A DNA stretch of 64,000 nt from Protopterus annectens (lineage: Eukaryota; Chordata; Ceratodontiformes; Protopteridae), in the NCBI RefSeq assembly GCF_019279795.1, contig NC_056750.1:823343830-823407829 (forward strand), given 5' to 3'. The notes below the pieces were generated by a model, which was not told the DNA's origin, did not search any database, and saw nothing but the letters and a program-made list of their open reading frames with translations. This document shows positions 42,279 to 54,135 of this stretch, piece by piece (within the stretch, counting starts at the first letter, position 1; the number at the start of each line of letters is the position of its first letter). A program made the position numbers and the translations under genes.

Positions 42279-43440
42279 TTGTTTAACATAGCTGGGTCAG
42301 AGGCCTTTGAAAGAGAGCATTCATTTGTGTATGCACCCGCAGTATATGAGGGAGAGGGTGAAAATCATCATATTGTTATACAGACCAAATCAAGGGAAGA
42401 CCCAGAGTGTTTTGAAGTGCAAATTCAAGGAAATGTGCAAACCCCAGATGAATATTACATTAGAGAGTAGGGTTGCCACCTTTTCAAATGCCCAAAGTGG
42501 GACATTTTTGGTACAAACGTCAGATTTTGAAGGGCAAAACATACCCACGGCCACTACAAAGGACAGAAATTCACTGTTTTGCCTAAATAAAAGCTTATTC
42601 TTGTAGCACTCTAGTTGCTTATTCTGTTTCTTATAACATTTAGGTGTTTCAGATACAGAGTAACTGTGTTATGCAAGTATTACATAAAATATAGGAAATA
42701 TCTTTGTCCTAAAATCTCAGGACATTTGCCATTTTTTCAATTGTTATGCAGGACACAACTGCCCAAAGAGGGACTGTCCCTCGCAAAGTGGGACAGGTGG
42801 TAATCCTATTAGAGAGGCATTTGTTTTACACAAGAGATCAGAGACCAGGGGAAACTTTTGCAGCTTATATTACTGACCTGAGAAACAAAGCTAAAATGTG
42901 TCAGTTTGGTGATTTAAAAGATGAGATAATAAAGGACAGTTGTGTGTGGCATTAATAGTGCTACTGTGAGAAAGATTTTGCTTCATGACAGTGATTTAAC
43001 ATTGAGTAAAGCCATTGAGCTTTGTCAAATCCATGAAGTTACAGAAAGGCACATAAGTATGCTTGCAAGTGACAAGAGCATTGCATCAGCAAGTTCCGGA
43101 GCAAATGCAGATAGCATGCAACACATGGCAAACAGAAGCAGGACTAAGCACATGGCAGCCAAAGCCCCTGCTGGTTGACCAGGGAAACCACATAGTTTTC
43201 CAACAAGTTCTAAGAAAGGAGCATGCTCGGCATAGTACAAGCATGAATCAGCAAAACCCAAATCCAGCTTTATTGCTAACTGTCAAAATTGTGGTGCCAA
43301 TCATGAGTCTAAAAGAGAGAGATGCTTAGCATTTGGTCAGCAGTGTCACAAGTGTAAAAAATGGAACCATTTTCAAAAATTTTGCAAATCAAGTAAACCC
43401 CACACAGTTTTAAGAAGCATCACTCAAAAAAGCAAATCGA
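42279..43440 (+). pseudogene. gag of gypsy element 1, decayed
   Basis: Starts FNIAGSEAFEREHSFVYAPA (42282) with a relative of the same start in element 2. After the MITE comes LERHLFYTRDQRPGETFAAY and ITDLRNKAKMCQFGDLKDEI (42815-42935), NSATVRKILLHDSDLTLSKA and IELCQIHEVTERHISML (42950-43070). The zinc-knuckle region follows: CGANHESKRERCLAFGQQC and CHKCKKWNHFQKFC (43290-43390). Several frameshifts separate these. Gag would form the particle and bind element RNA. Confidence 0.82.
42468..42808. mobile_element. hAT-like MITE with 8-bp target duplication
   Basis: 341 bp with inverted ends TAGGGTTGCCACC and (complement of right end) TAGGATTACCACC, flanked by the exact 8-bp repeat TTAGAGAG at 42460-42467 and 42809-42816. 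Gypsy element 2 keeps the empty site (AATATTATATTAGAGAGGC on its coding strand, near 60815). An 8-bp duplication is the hAT hallmark. There is no transposase ORF. Confidence 0.88.
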
Positions 43441-45909
43441 TCAGGTGGGGTTGCAGTCCACTTTCTATGTAGATGGTGTATCAGTAATTGGTGAAAAGTT
43501 TGATGCAGTGAATTTGTTGGCAAAGAATGAAGTACTTTGTACTGTCCAGATCAATGGTAATCCACTGAGCTCAAAGTAGACATTGGTTCAAAGTGTAATC
43601 TTATATCAGCAGGCACATTTACTAAGGTGAGAACTAATGAATAACTCAGTAGTGCAAAATATGTTGCTTATGAAGGTGAAGAAATTCATACCGAAGGCTC
43701 AGTAGTGCTTTCATGTTATTTGGCTAGGAACTGTTACACCTTGTTATTCTAGGTAGTTTGAAGACCTGTGCAGTTATGACTGGGTCTCAGAGACAGTTAG
43801 AGAATGAATCTGCTTTCTTTTACCAAAGAAGTTCATCATATTAGTGCATATCCTAATTCCAGTTTTTCTGAAGCCATTTTCTCAGAGTGTGCTGATGTTT
43901 TTGATGACGAGTTGGGCAAACTTTCTATTATTCTATGAAGTTCGACCCAGAGGTCAGTCCAGTAATCAGACCAGCAAGAAACGTTCAGGATAAAGTCAAA
44001 GCTCAGTTGGATAAAATGGTGCAGCAAGGTGTAATTTGTCCAGTTATAGAACCAACTGAATTGGTGTCATCCATGGTAGCAGCTCACAAAAAAGGCTCAG
44101 ACAAAATTAGAATATGTATTGACTCGAGATTTGAACAAAGCATTGATGTGACTGCATCATCCAATGGTTACAGTCGAAGAAGTCACAGCTCTAAATCTGA
44201 ATGCCACTGATTTTTCTGTCTTGGATGCCAAAATTTCATTTTGGCAAGTGATGCTTGATCGCAAGTCCTCATTACTAACCACTTTTGGTACCCAGTTTGG
44301 CAGCTATAGATTCCTGAGGATGCCATTTGGAATTAATTCTGCAAGTGAAGTCTTCCAGTGTGCAATGGAGCACATTGTTTCAGGTTATCCTTGTACTATA
44401 ATAGTAAATGATTTATTGGTTGGAGGCAATGGTGAAGCAGAGCATGACAGAAACCTTAAAATATTTCTAATCAGAGCATGTGAAGTGAACTTAAAGCTTA
44501 ATCCTCTGAAATGTAAATTCAGACTACCAGAAGTTACATATGTAGGTCATGTATTCACCTGCACTGGCTTAAGTCCAGAACAGACCAAGCAAGCAGCTAC
44601 TCTTGATATGTCAGCACCAGATTTTATTCAAGATCTTCAGCATTTCCTAGGCATAGGTCAACTATTTAGGCAAGTTCATAGCAGACTTTAGCAAGCTGAC
44701 AGCACCTTTTTAAGAGAGCTGATGTGAAAAAATGTTACATGGTCTTGGTTGGAACAGCACCAGAAGTTATTTGAAGACCATAAGCAGAAAGTTGCCACCC
44801 CACCTATGTTAAGATACCTTAATGTCAATAAACCAGTCACTCTTTCCTGTGATGCTTCAAAATTTGGTCTTGGTGCAGTTATTTTTCAGGAAGGTGGACC
44901 AGTAGCCTATGCATCTAGAACACATACCCAAGCTGAAATGCAGTATGCTCAAATTGATAAAAAAACTTTTGGCAATAGTATTTGCATGTTTAAAGTTTCA
45001 TGATCATGTCTATGGTCAAGTTATTCAGATTGAAACTGATCACCAACCTCTAGTTACTATTCTAAAGAAGCCTATGCATTCAGCTCTAGCGAGATTACAA
45101 AGAATGATGCTCAAATTACAAAAGTACAACTTCAAAATGGTTTCTACAAAAGGCAAACTTCTTTATCTGGCTGATACCTTATCCAGATTGCCCAGAAATA
45201 CAATGGAATAGCTTGACTCAGAGAATTTTGACTTTGACGTAATGGCAGTGCATAGTTTTTCTACCACGAGACTCAATGAGCTGAGAGATCATACAAAGAC
45301 TGATCCAATTTTGCAAAAGCTCAGCCTCTACATTAATGTTGGATGGCCATCAAAGCAATCTAGTGTGCCACCTGAAGTGCAAACCTATTTTCCTTACAGA
45401 GATGGGATGGTGATGGAAGATGGCATTATTTTTAAACATCTTAAAATTGTTGTTCCAGCTTCCTTACAACATGAATATATCCATATTTTGCATTCTGGTC
45501 ACCCAGGTGCTGAATCTACCAAAACAAGAGAGAGAGTAGTATTTTGGCCTTCACTAGTGAAAGACCTTGATAAAGCACTTTCTTCTTGTTCGGTATGCAA
45601 TAATACTAAACTGTATTTGCAAAGAGAACTACTTTAGCAAAGTCAAGTTCCTGAACTACCTTGGCCAACAGTAGCCACTGACATATTCGACTGGAACAAT
45701 CAATATTACTTAGTATTGGTAGACTCTTATTCAAGATGGTTTGAGATTGATTTACTATCTACTCTAACATCCACTACTGTTATTACTAAGTTCAAATGTC
45801 ATTTCTCAGTCCATAGTAGTCCACACAAAGTTATTTCTGACAATGGTACTCAATTTACTAGTTAGTTATTTCAGAAATTTGCATGTTACTAGTAGTCCAG
45901 AATATCACA
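43441..45909 (+). pseudogene. pol of gypsy element 1: protease, RT, RNase H, integrase (N part)
   Basis: Protease trace DIGSKCNLISAGTF (about 43578-43620). RT: FDPEVSPVIRPARNVQDKVK (43940), FSVLDAKISFWQVMLD, GSYRFLRMPFGINSASEVFQ (44310-44355), with the catalytic YxDD replaced by IIVNDLLVGG (44398-44427), so an aspartate is lost. Then LNPLKCKFRLPEVTYVGHVF. RNase H: LSCDASKFGLGAVIFQ (44851), TDHQPLVTILKKP, LADTLSRLPRN. Integrase: HSGHPGAESTKTRERVVFWP (zinc-binding part), VISDNGTQFTS and HVTSSPEYH to 45909. Stops and frameshifts are present throughout. Integrase resumes at 54191. Confidence 0.87.
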
Positions 45910-46906
45910 TAGTTCACCATCTTCTCTAATGATCTAGCTTCATCCACAACACATGCTAAAGTAGTTCAGTATGCGGATGATTCAACTTTAATCTGCTCAG
46001 CAGATACCTTACCAGATCTCCAAATAGTAGCCCAACAGGCTTTTAATGATATAGAAACATATCTAAGTAAATCACAACTTATCCTCAACCCGAAAAAGAC
46101 ACAGTTAATGATATTTACCATTAGCAAACAATCACCAACCACACCTCCTTTCGCCATTCTCTCAGCAAACAACACAGTCATCCAACCAGCTGAGCATACA
46201 AAACTCCTTGGTGTGACAATCAACAGCAAACTCAGATTTGACCAACACATAGCCACCACAGTTAGAACGTTCACATCAAACTTGGCTCACTGTACAGAAG
46301 CAAGCCATTCCTCACTGATAATGCCAGACTAGCCATATCCAGACCCTTCCTCCTATCTATGCTCCTATCTGCTTTCCCCCCTCTTTACCAACTTAAAAAA
46401 TCAGACTTAACTGAATCAGAAACTTGCTGCAATAAAACAGTCTGCTTCGCAGCCAACCTTCCTCACCAAACCCACCATTGTATGGCTCTAAATAAATTAA
46501 ATTAGCTCGAGCTACCTAATCTTCTCCATCTCTACCAACTTAAATTCACACACAATATCATCTTCCATCCTGACACTTGCCCATCCCTCAAGGTACTTGT
46601 TGTTCCCTACTCATGCCCACGAATTCTAAGATCTGCAGACAGAAACTTTCTCAGAGTAACCAAAGCTAACAACACTCACATTATAGCCCTATTCTAAAAT
46701 CAAATAGCCAACTTATGGAACTCTTAACCCCACACCCTCCAAAACACACCTGAATCTACCAATTCCCAACAACTACTGTTTGAACATCTATCCAAGAACT
46801 GTCATTGCTCATGTACCAAACCTGACTGACAAGATATCTATAACTCTCTCAACACACCATCTACTCCTTACCTCCTTTTTCCCCCTCTCCTCACTGTTTA
46901 TTACTA

Positions 46907-46909
<3 letters not shown>

Positions 46910-46953
<44 letters not shown>
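46910..46953. repeat. (TA)n left of MITE D
   Basis: About 21 TA units running directly into the left end of MITE D. Confidence 0.92.
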
Positions 46954-46955
<2 letters not shown>

Positions 46956-47223
46956 GTTTACTATCAAAATGTCGATCACCCCTTGCAGACACCACTAATG
47001 CGAACTCTGAACTGTGACTGTTGATAATGTCAAAACCCGATATTCCGAAATGCAAAATCTCGCCCCCTTTTGACCCATGGTAGCACTTGTTTTGTGGTGT
47101 GTCGGAAATATCGACGTTCGGTGTTTTTTCGATATTTTGAGGAATCGGCATTACGGCTTTCTAATAAAAGAGTCGACAGTATGCACATTCGACGATGAGT
47201 GATCAACATTCTGATAGTAAACC
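46954..47223. mobile_element. MITE D, inserted within a (TA)n tract
   Basis: 270 bp with inverted ends GGGTTTACTATCAAAATGTC (left) and GGTTTACTATCAGAATGTTG (complement of right), TIRs about 25 bp. Both sides are TA repeats. A TA or TATA target duplication is likely but hidden by the repeat. The interior has no ORF of its own and no match to the GC core of elements A-C and E. Confidence 0.82.
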
Positions 47224-47226
47224 ATA

Positions 47227-47284
<58 letters not shown>
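47224..47284. repeat. (TA)n right of MITE D
   Basis: TATATATGTGTGTATATA then TA units to 47284. Confidence 0.92.
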
Positions 47285-47290
<6 letters not shown>

Positions 47291-47555
47291 TATAAGAACT
47301 CTCATTTGTTCATAACTATTATTTAATATGTACACAATATTAATTTTATTTTTCAAACAATGATCTTCACTGAAATGCTTGTGTTTTTCTTTTTGAAACT
47401 ATATCTACTAGAAAACTGTATTGAATCCTACTTTGTACAGACTAACTAGAGGATGTGTATTCTGCATCTTACTGTATGTATACTATTGTACTATCTAATT
47501 ATTGTATTTTGAATATAATTCTGTGGAGCTTTTCTCCCTGAGCCTCCACTGAAAA

Positions 47556-47570
47556 TGGGCTTCTGGCCCA
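47556..47570 (+). other. 3'-UTR hairpin of LINE A (copy at 47.5 kb)
   Basis: TGGGC-TTCTG-GCCCA. Stem position 5 is C-G here and T-A in the copy at 24597. Confidence 0.55.
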
Positions 47571-47605
47571 GTCTGACTTTCCCGGTAAACAAATGAAAAC
47601 AAGTC

Positions 47606-49965
47606 TCAGAGACTGTTTTTTAACTGTTTGCTGCATTTTATAGTATCTGCACATAAAAGTTTACCTGGTCGAAAATTAATCAAAAATCTGTGTTTGTTTG
47701 TTTAATTTAAATACTGAGGCTGCGCACTAAAGTGTGCTAGCCTGTGTAACTGATTTATTGCTGCCTTTTGTATTTTTGAGTGTTTTCTATCTAAAAACAA
47801 AAAAAACAAAAAAATAATACTTGTTTTCCCGCCTCTCCTCGACTAGTTTAGACCAGTTTACAGGCTTTGCTGTATTCTGGGCTGTGGTGTAGTTCCTGTG
47901 ATGTCCATTACTTTACTTGGATAAGAAGGAGGTTTCTTTGCTCACTAGTGGGAGTGGGGAGTCTTGAGCAGCCTATCTGTCCCTGAAGGAAGTGACCTCA
48001 GCACAAGAGCTGTAGTAATTGGTTGTTTTGGACCATTTCTAGCTCTTTTCAAGTTCCCTGTTTAAAATCCACATCAGAGCATTTTTTTCTGGCTATACTA
48101 CTCAGAGACAGCTCCACGTGGTCCTGCAGAGTGGTCCTAGCTACAGAGAACTGAGAAAAGTGACTACTTTCCAGATTTAAGTATTTTTTTCTGTTTTTTA
48201 CTTGGAATACCTTCTCTTGCTTATTTTAAACAAGCTTATATTGTTTTTTAACTGTTTGTTGCATTTTATAGTATCTGCACTTAAAAGTTTACCTGGTCGA
48301 AAATTAATCGAAGATCTGTGTTTGTTTGTTTAATTTAACTATTGAGGCTGCCCACTAAAGTGTGCTAGCCTGTGTAACTGATTTATTGCTGCCTTCTGTA
48401 TTTCTGAGTGTTTTCTGTCTAAAAACAAAAAAAACAAAAAAAAATCATTGTTTTCCCACCTCTCCTCGACTAGTTTAGACCACTTTACAAGCTTTGCTGC
48501 ATTCTGGGCTGTGGTGTAGTTCCTGTGTTGTCCATTACCTTACTTGGATAAGAAGGAAGTTTCTTTGCTCACCAGTGGGAGTGGGGAGCATTGAGCAGCC
48601 TATCTGTCCCTGAAGGAAGTGACCTCAGCACAAGAGCTGTAGTAATTGGTTGTTTTGGACCATTTCTAGCTCTTTTCAAGTTCCCTGTTTAAAATCTGCC
48701 TCAGATAATTTTTTTCTGGCTATACTACTCAGAGACAGCTCCACATGGTCCTGCAGAGTGGTCCTAGCTACAGAGAACTGAGAAAAGCGACTACTTTCCA
48801 GATTTAAGTATTTTTTTCTGTTTTTTACTTGCAATACCTTCTCTTGCTTATTTTAAACAAGCTTATACTGTTTTTTTTAAATGTTTGTTGCATTTTATAG
48901 TATCAGCACTTAAAAGTTTACCTGGTCGAAAATTAATCGAAAATCTGTGTTTGTTTGTTTAATTTAACTATTCAGGTTGCCCACTAAAGTGTGCTAGCCT
49001 GTGTAACTGAGTTATTGCTGCCTTCTGTATTTCTGAGTGTTTTCTATCTAAAAACAAAAAAATAATCATTGTTTTCCCACCTCTCCTCGACTAGTTTAGA
49101 CCAGTTTACAGGCTTTGCTGTATTCTGGGCTGTGGTGTAGTTCCTGTGTTGTCCATTACTTTACTTGGATGAGAAGGAAGTTTCTTTGCTCACCAGTGGG
49201 ACTGGAGAGCCTTGAGCAGCCTATCTGTCCCTGAAGGAAGTGACTTCAGCACCAGAGCTGTAGTAATTGGTTGATTTGGACCATTTCTAGCTCTTTTCAA
49301 GTTCCCTGTTTAAAATCCGCCTCAGAGCATTTTTTTCTGGCTATACTACTCAGAGACAGCTCCATGTGGTCCTGCAGAGTGGTCCTAGCTACAGAGAACT
49401 GAGAAAGGTGACTACTTTCCAGATTTAAGTATTTTTTTCTGTTTTTTACTTGGAATACCTTCTCTTGCTTATTTTAAACAAGCTTATACTGTTTTTTTTT
49501 TAACTGTTTGTTGCATTTTATAGTATATGCACTTAAAAGTTTACCTGGTCGAAAATTAATCGAAAATCTGTGTTTGTTTGTTTAATTTAACTATTGAGGC
49601 TGCCCACTAAAGTGTGCTAGCCTGTGTAACTGATTTATTGCTGCCTTCTGTATTTCTGAGTGTTTTCTATCAAAAAACAAAAAAACCCCCAAAAAAAATA
49701 ATCATTGTTTTCCCGCCTCTCCTCGACTAGTTTAGACCAGTTTACAGGCTTTGCTGTATTCTGGGCTGTGGTGTAGTTCCTGTGTTGTCCATTACCTTAC
49801 TTGGATAAGAAGGAAGTTTCTTTGCTAACCAGTGGGAGTGGGGAGCCTTGAGCAGCCTATCTCTCCCTGAAGGAAGTGACCTCAGCACAAGAGCTGTAGT
49901 AATTGGTTGTTTTGGACCATTTCTAGCTCTTTTCAAGTTCCCTGTTTAAAATCCGCATTAGCGTG
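47606..49965 (+). repeat. Tandem monomers of about 625 bp (about 3.8 copies), CR1-like 5' UTR
   Basis: Units begin near 47608, 48241, 48869 and 49489 with TTTAACTGTTTGTTGCATTT, and the last is cut at about 49965. Shared landmarks: GTTTACCTGGTCGAAAATTA, GAAGGAAGTGACCTCAGCAC, CTCAGAGACAGCTCCACGTG, GGTCCTGCAGAGTGGTCCTA. Copies are about 95 percent alike by eye and differ mostly in A and T runs. They sit directly upstream of ORF1 in the same orientation, as promoter monomers do in mouse L1. The promoter role is inference. Confidence 0.88.
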
Positions 49966-50218
49966 GCTTTGCGAGATTGTGTGCATAGCGCAGCGCTGGT
50001 TAAACAAGGTTAAACTTTTCCTGGCTCCGCCAAGTCTGCTCTTCAAATTTTCCCTTAGAAATCTCTACTCTTAGAATAACCAGTCTACTCGTTATATTAT
50101 AAGCATAGCACTTGTTCTCTAAGCTACTCTTCTAAGCAAGGACTCTCAAACTCAAGTAGCGCTACATCCACCTACCACCCCAACCACTTCCCTTAAAGGC
50201 ATTGCACTCTCTTTTAGC
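49966..50218 (+). promoter_or_regulatory. Unique 5' UTR between monomers and CR1-like ORF1
   Basis: Begins at ATTAGCGTGGCTTTGCGAG, where similarity to the monomers stops, and runs to the ATG at 50219. No clear core promoter motif was seen. Confidence 0.45.
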
Positions 50219-51165
50219 ATGTCGAGTGGTAGATTGCTAGCATCTTCTCTTGCTCAGCTGTTTAATCCGGGAATCTTGAGACAATGCTATAATTGTCTCA
50301 TGTACACAGACAACCCTCTCCTGTTTCCAACAAACACAAATACATGTGAGAGATGCAACTATATAGCCAAACTGGAGGCTGAACTCTCTCAACTCAGGAC
50401 TGGCAAGACCAGACAAGAGGAGAAGGTAACCACACACACACAACAAACCCAGTCACACATAGACCTACCCCAACTGCAAATCAAGCACATAATAACACAA
50501 AAACATACTCAGAGGCTCTATTAAAAAACATACCAAAACAAAAGAGGCTCCCAAAGCAGACACCCAAAAATCCACCACCTCAAAACATAACACATGCAAC
50601 ACATACTTCAATAAATCGGTGTGTCAATAAATCACAGCCCTTAAGGCCAAACACTATGCCTGATACACTAGTGATAGGTGACTATATAGTCAGACACACA
50701 GACGTCCCACTTACCAGGCTGAGCAAGGAGAGGGTAACGGTAAGCTGCCTATCAGGGGGCTAGGATCCGCCATATAACACACGCATTCATGTCACTCAAA
50801 AGCATGTACAAATATGACTCCGTCATTGTCCATGGCGGCATGAATGACATGAGATGTACCTCCTTGGACTACATGAAAAGAGACATTGAGGAGCTCTCTG
50901 ATTATGTAGCCCAGGCTGGTATGACCCTGACCCTGAGCAGCATCCTGCCCTCACCAAGAATGATGCCACAATACAAAGACAAGATGATCAGCTTTAATAA
51001 TTGGCTCAATTACTGGTGTCATTCTAGGGGGATCCAATGTCTGTCTGCTTGGGATGACATGCTGGACAAGCCATGCTGCTTTGCAAGGAACGGCTAGCAC
51101 CTGTCACCACTGGGCTTCCGGATATTGGCTAAGGCTCTTGCCACCCCCATAGTGCCTTTTTTAGG
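50219..51165 (+). pseudogene. CR1-like ORF1: Cys-rich/coiled-coil start plus SGNH esterase-like domain
   Basis: Start MSSGRLLASSLAQLFNPG (50219). Four cysteines in the CYNC...CERC pattern (50279-50364) are followed by a short helix IAKLEAELSQLRTG. After a frameshift near 50524 an esterase-like domain follows: DTLVIGDYIVRHTDVPLTRL (50660-50720, block with the GD-x-h pattern), VIVHGGMNDM (50823-50852, like the GxND block) and HLSPLGFRILAKAL (51097-51140, the catalytic H block). A stop replaces the residue before HLSPLG (51095). Esterase domains are known in ORF1 of several CR1-clade LINEs. The role in RNP function is not settled. Confidence 0.72.
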
Positions 51166-51204
51166 CAAGGCTCAAAAGATGAATCCACCTCCTTAGAAAA
51201 CAAA

Positions 51205-54018
51205 AATGGAAAAAAATTAAGGGTAATGCTGCTCAATGCCAGAAGTCTAAATCTCAAGACGCAGGCTCTCAAACCACTCCTCAGTATGGAGAACATCGAT
51301 GTCTGCGCTGTAACCGAGACCTGGTTCAAGGCTCCTGAGAGCACCCCAGCGCTACTAGGCTTTACCTCGTATCATGCTTTTCGGCCCCAAAACCCGGGCC
51401 GAACCACAAAATGAGGGGAAGTGTCCATATTCATCAAGGATACCCACATCTCTAGGTTAGTGGCAACTCATGAAGCATCGGAGACCATCCAGGTGCAGCT
51501 AACCATAGGCAAAACTGCTATACAACTGGTTGCATGCTACCAACCACCCTCCCAATCTCAAGAACCTCACTCAGTCTTCCTGAAGACATTGGAAGATATG
51601 AATGTCTCACCAAATACCATCATATTGGGAGACTTCAACTACCCTAACATAGACTGGGTGCACTATTCTAGCCCTAACACCCTAGCCCAAAGGTTCCTGG
51701 AATTCATAAACTCAAATGCAATGGAACAGCTAGTCACCTCTCCCACACGGGGGGATAATATACTAGACCTGATCATCACAAACATGGGGACATAATGCTC
51801 CACACCAGAAGTATTGCCCTCACTGGTGAGATCTGACCACAAACTAATCACCCTGGATATACATTTACCACCTCCACCCCCAGCACAAAAGACTACAGTG
51901 AGAAACTTCTCAAAAGCCGACTTCACACTTCTCAAGACTGAGATGGTATCATTTAAGCCCTCAGGGCCAATGGAAACCACATCCCACAATGCTGAACCCT
52001 ACACAAATGCTTTCTACGGACATCTCCAAGAATGCATGGATCCCAAATAAAACCAAGACCCTCTCCACCAAAGGAAAGCGTCCTGTCTGGTGGACCCCAG
52101 CCATAAACAAATTGTATAACAAAAGAAGGAAGCTACTGCAAGACAGAGCAAAATCCCATAAAGGGAAGGCATCTCTGATCAGCATTAGTAGAAAGCTACG
52201 TTCTCTCATAAAAATATCCAAGGCCATCTTTGAGAGAAAAATCGCCAAGGACACTAAAGATAACCACAAGGCATTCTTCAGTTATGTTGGAAACCTGGGT
52301 GGAAATACACAGATATGCTCAGAGTTAGTACACAATGACAAAAAATTTACCGAACCCACAGATATTGCCAACATTCTGGCAGACAGGTTCAGTGCAAATT
52401 TCTCCCCTCCCTCACCTCCAAAAGAAGAAATACTCATCCCAGCTGAATGTAACCTCCCTGTCATCTCTGATGTCCAGGTGAGAACCGCCCTCAACAAAGC
52501 AAAAAAACACAGCATCTATGGGACCGGTTGGTGTCCCCGGCTGCGTGATACGTGAACTCCAAGAGGAGCTAAACCCGCATATAAAAATGTTATTTAACCT
52601 TAGCCTTACTACAGGATATGTACCTGAACACTGGCATACAGCAACAGTGGTACCACTCCACAAGGGAGGCTCCACTACAGACCCTGGGAACTACCGCCCC
52701 ATAAGCTTGACCAGCCTGGTTTGCAAAGCTATGAAAAGAATTATTATGGAACTCATAAACAACGACATTGGGGACCTACAGACACTTGATCCCACCCAGT
52801 TCGGCTTTGTAAAAGGCAGATCCTGCCTTTTGAACCTGGTTGACATTTTCAAAACAGTAACTAGAGCCATTGATGAGGGCAAGGCAGTCCATACAGCCTA
52901 CCTGGACTTGGCTAAAGCCTTCGACACAATACCCCACTCGGGGATCATAGAAAAGCTAAACAGCTTAAAAGTAAATCCATATGTCACAAGATGGGTTGCA
53001 AACTGGCTAAAGAACAGAACCCATAAAGTCAAGATTGCGGGAGCCATGTCAGACTCAAAGCCAGTCACAAGTGGTGTCCCACAGGGCTCTGTCCTGGGAC
53101 CCCTCTTGTTCGGCATTTACTTCTCAGATGTGAAAGCAAACATGGGAGGGTTGTGGCTGACAAAGTTCGCAGATGACTGCAAACTAGGCGCCATAGTCGA
53201 TACATCAGCTGACACATACATCCTACAGAAAGGCCTCACCGAAATGGACAACTGGTGCCAAAATCACGGCCTTAAACTGAATGCCAAGAAATGTATAGTC
53301 ATCCCCTTTGGGAAAAACAAAATACCCACAAATTATCACATAGACAGTAACCCACTGAGTACCGAAAAAGTAATCAGAGACCTGGGGACCCAAGTTGATA
53401 GTGACCTCTCATTTGACACCCACGTTGCCAAAGTGGTTAGAAAGACTTTCTGCCTTGCCCACCTTATCATGAAGGGGTTCACATCCAGATCAAAGGAGGT
53501 CATCGTGCCCCTGTACTCCTCCCTTATCAGGCCCATGATTGAGTACAATGCCCCATTTGGTATGTACCTCACCTGGCACTTACAACAGCTGGAGAGACCC
53601 CAGAAGTACCTCACCAAGAGGATCAAGGGTTTCCAACATATGTCATATGCTGCCAGGCTAAAGAAACTCCAGCTCTATTCAGTAGAATACCGCCTGCTCA
53701 GAGGTGATATGTACCTGACATACAAGGCCATGTCCAACCAGGAATTGATGGACATGCTGCACCTCAAAAAAATCAAAATCCATAAGAACCACGAGAGCCA
53801 AAGATTTAAACCTCAGTACAAACATGAATAGAACATGCTGGAGGGACAGATTCATAACTCAGAGGCTTCCCATACTCTGGAACAAAATCCCAGTCCATGT
53901 TAGGCAGAGCCCCTCACTGACTCTCTTCAAGAGAAATCTTGACGAGTGGATGGGAGGTCGTAGGTTTACCCCAGGGGTCACCCCTGTATCGCTACTTAAC
54001 AGAGGCACAGTAAACTAA
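51205..54018 (+). pseudogene. CR1-like ORF2: AP endonuclease plus RT, frame-broken
   Basis: Endonuclease: LLNARSLNLKTQALKPLL (51230), CAVTETWFKAP (catalytic E, 51306), ILGDFNYPNIDW (51625), SLVRSDHKLITLDIHL (SDH, 51820). RT: ATVVPLHKGGSTTDPGNYRP (52640-52700), TAYLDLAKAFDTIPHSG (52900), GVPQGSVLGPLLFGIYFSD (53073), KFADDCKLG (53163-53190, both aspartates kept). Post-RT: IRDLGTQVDSDLSFDTHVAK, PLYSSLIRPMIEYNAPFGMY. Stops at 51411 and 51795, frameshifts near 52050 and 52540, and a break at 53831 before NRTCWRDRFITQRLPILWNK. It is closest to copy 1 at 32541-36803. Confidence 0.87.
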
Positions 54019-54135
54019 TTTTAATAAGTAAGGGGGTCTTCAATGTGTCACTACTAGACAAAGGCACAGTATTCTAAATTTATTCTATACACCTTAGTAC
54101 CACTAAATGGGGTGGCGAAAGCCACATCTCTAGGG

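Larger units (their letters stand above)
45910..47605 (+). mobile_element. LINE A copy (L2-like), 5'-truncated, with a foldback MITE inside
   Basis: Starts in the RT palm: IFSNDLASSTTHAKVVQY followed by YADD context (45916-45981), then LICSADTLPDLQIVAQQAF, LNPKKTQLMIFTISKQSP, KLLGVTINSKLRFDQHIA. From 46270 GSLYRSKPFLTDNARLAI and the post-RT block follow in another frame. MITE D with TA tracts lies at 46910-47284. The 3' end GAGCTTTTCTCCCTGAGCC with a hairpin at 47556-47570 and AACAAATGAAAAC matches the other LINE A ends. The first 18 RT residues align position by position with the 54-bp array monomer. Confidence 0.83.
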
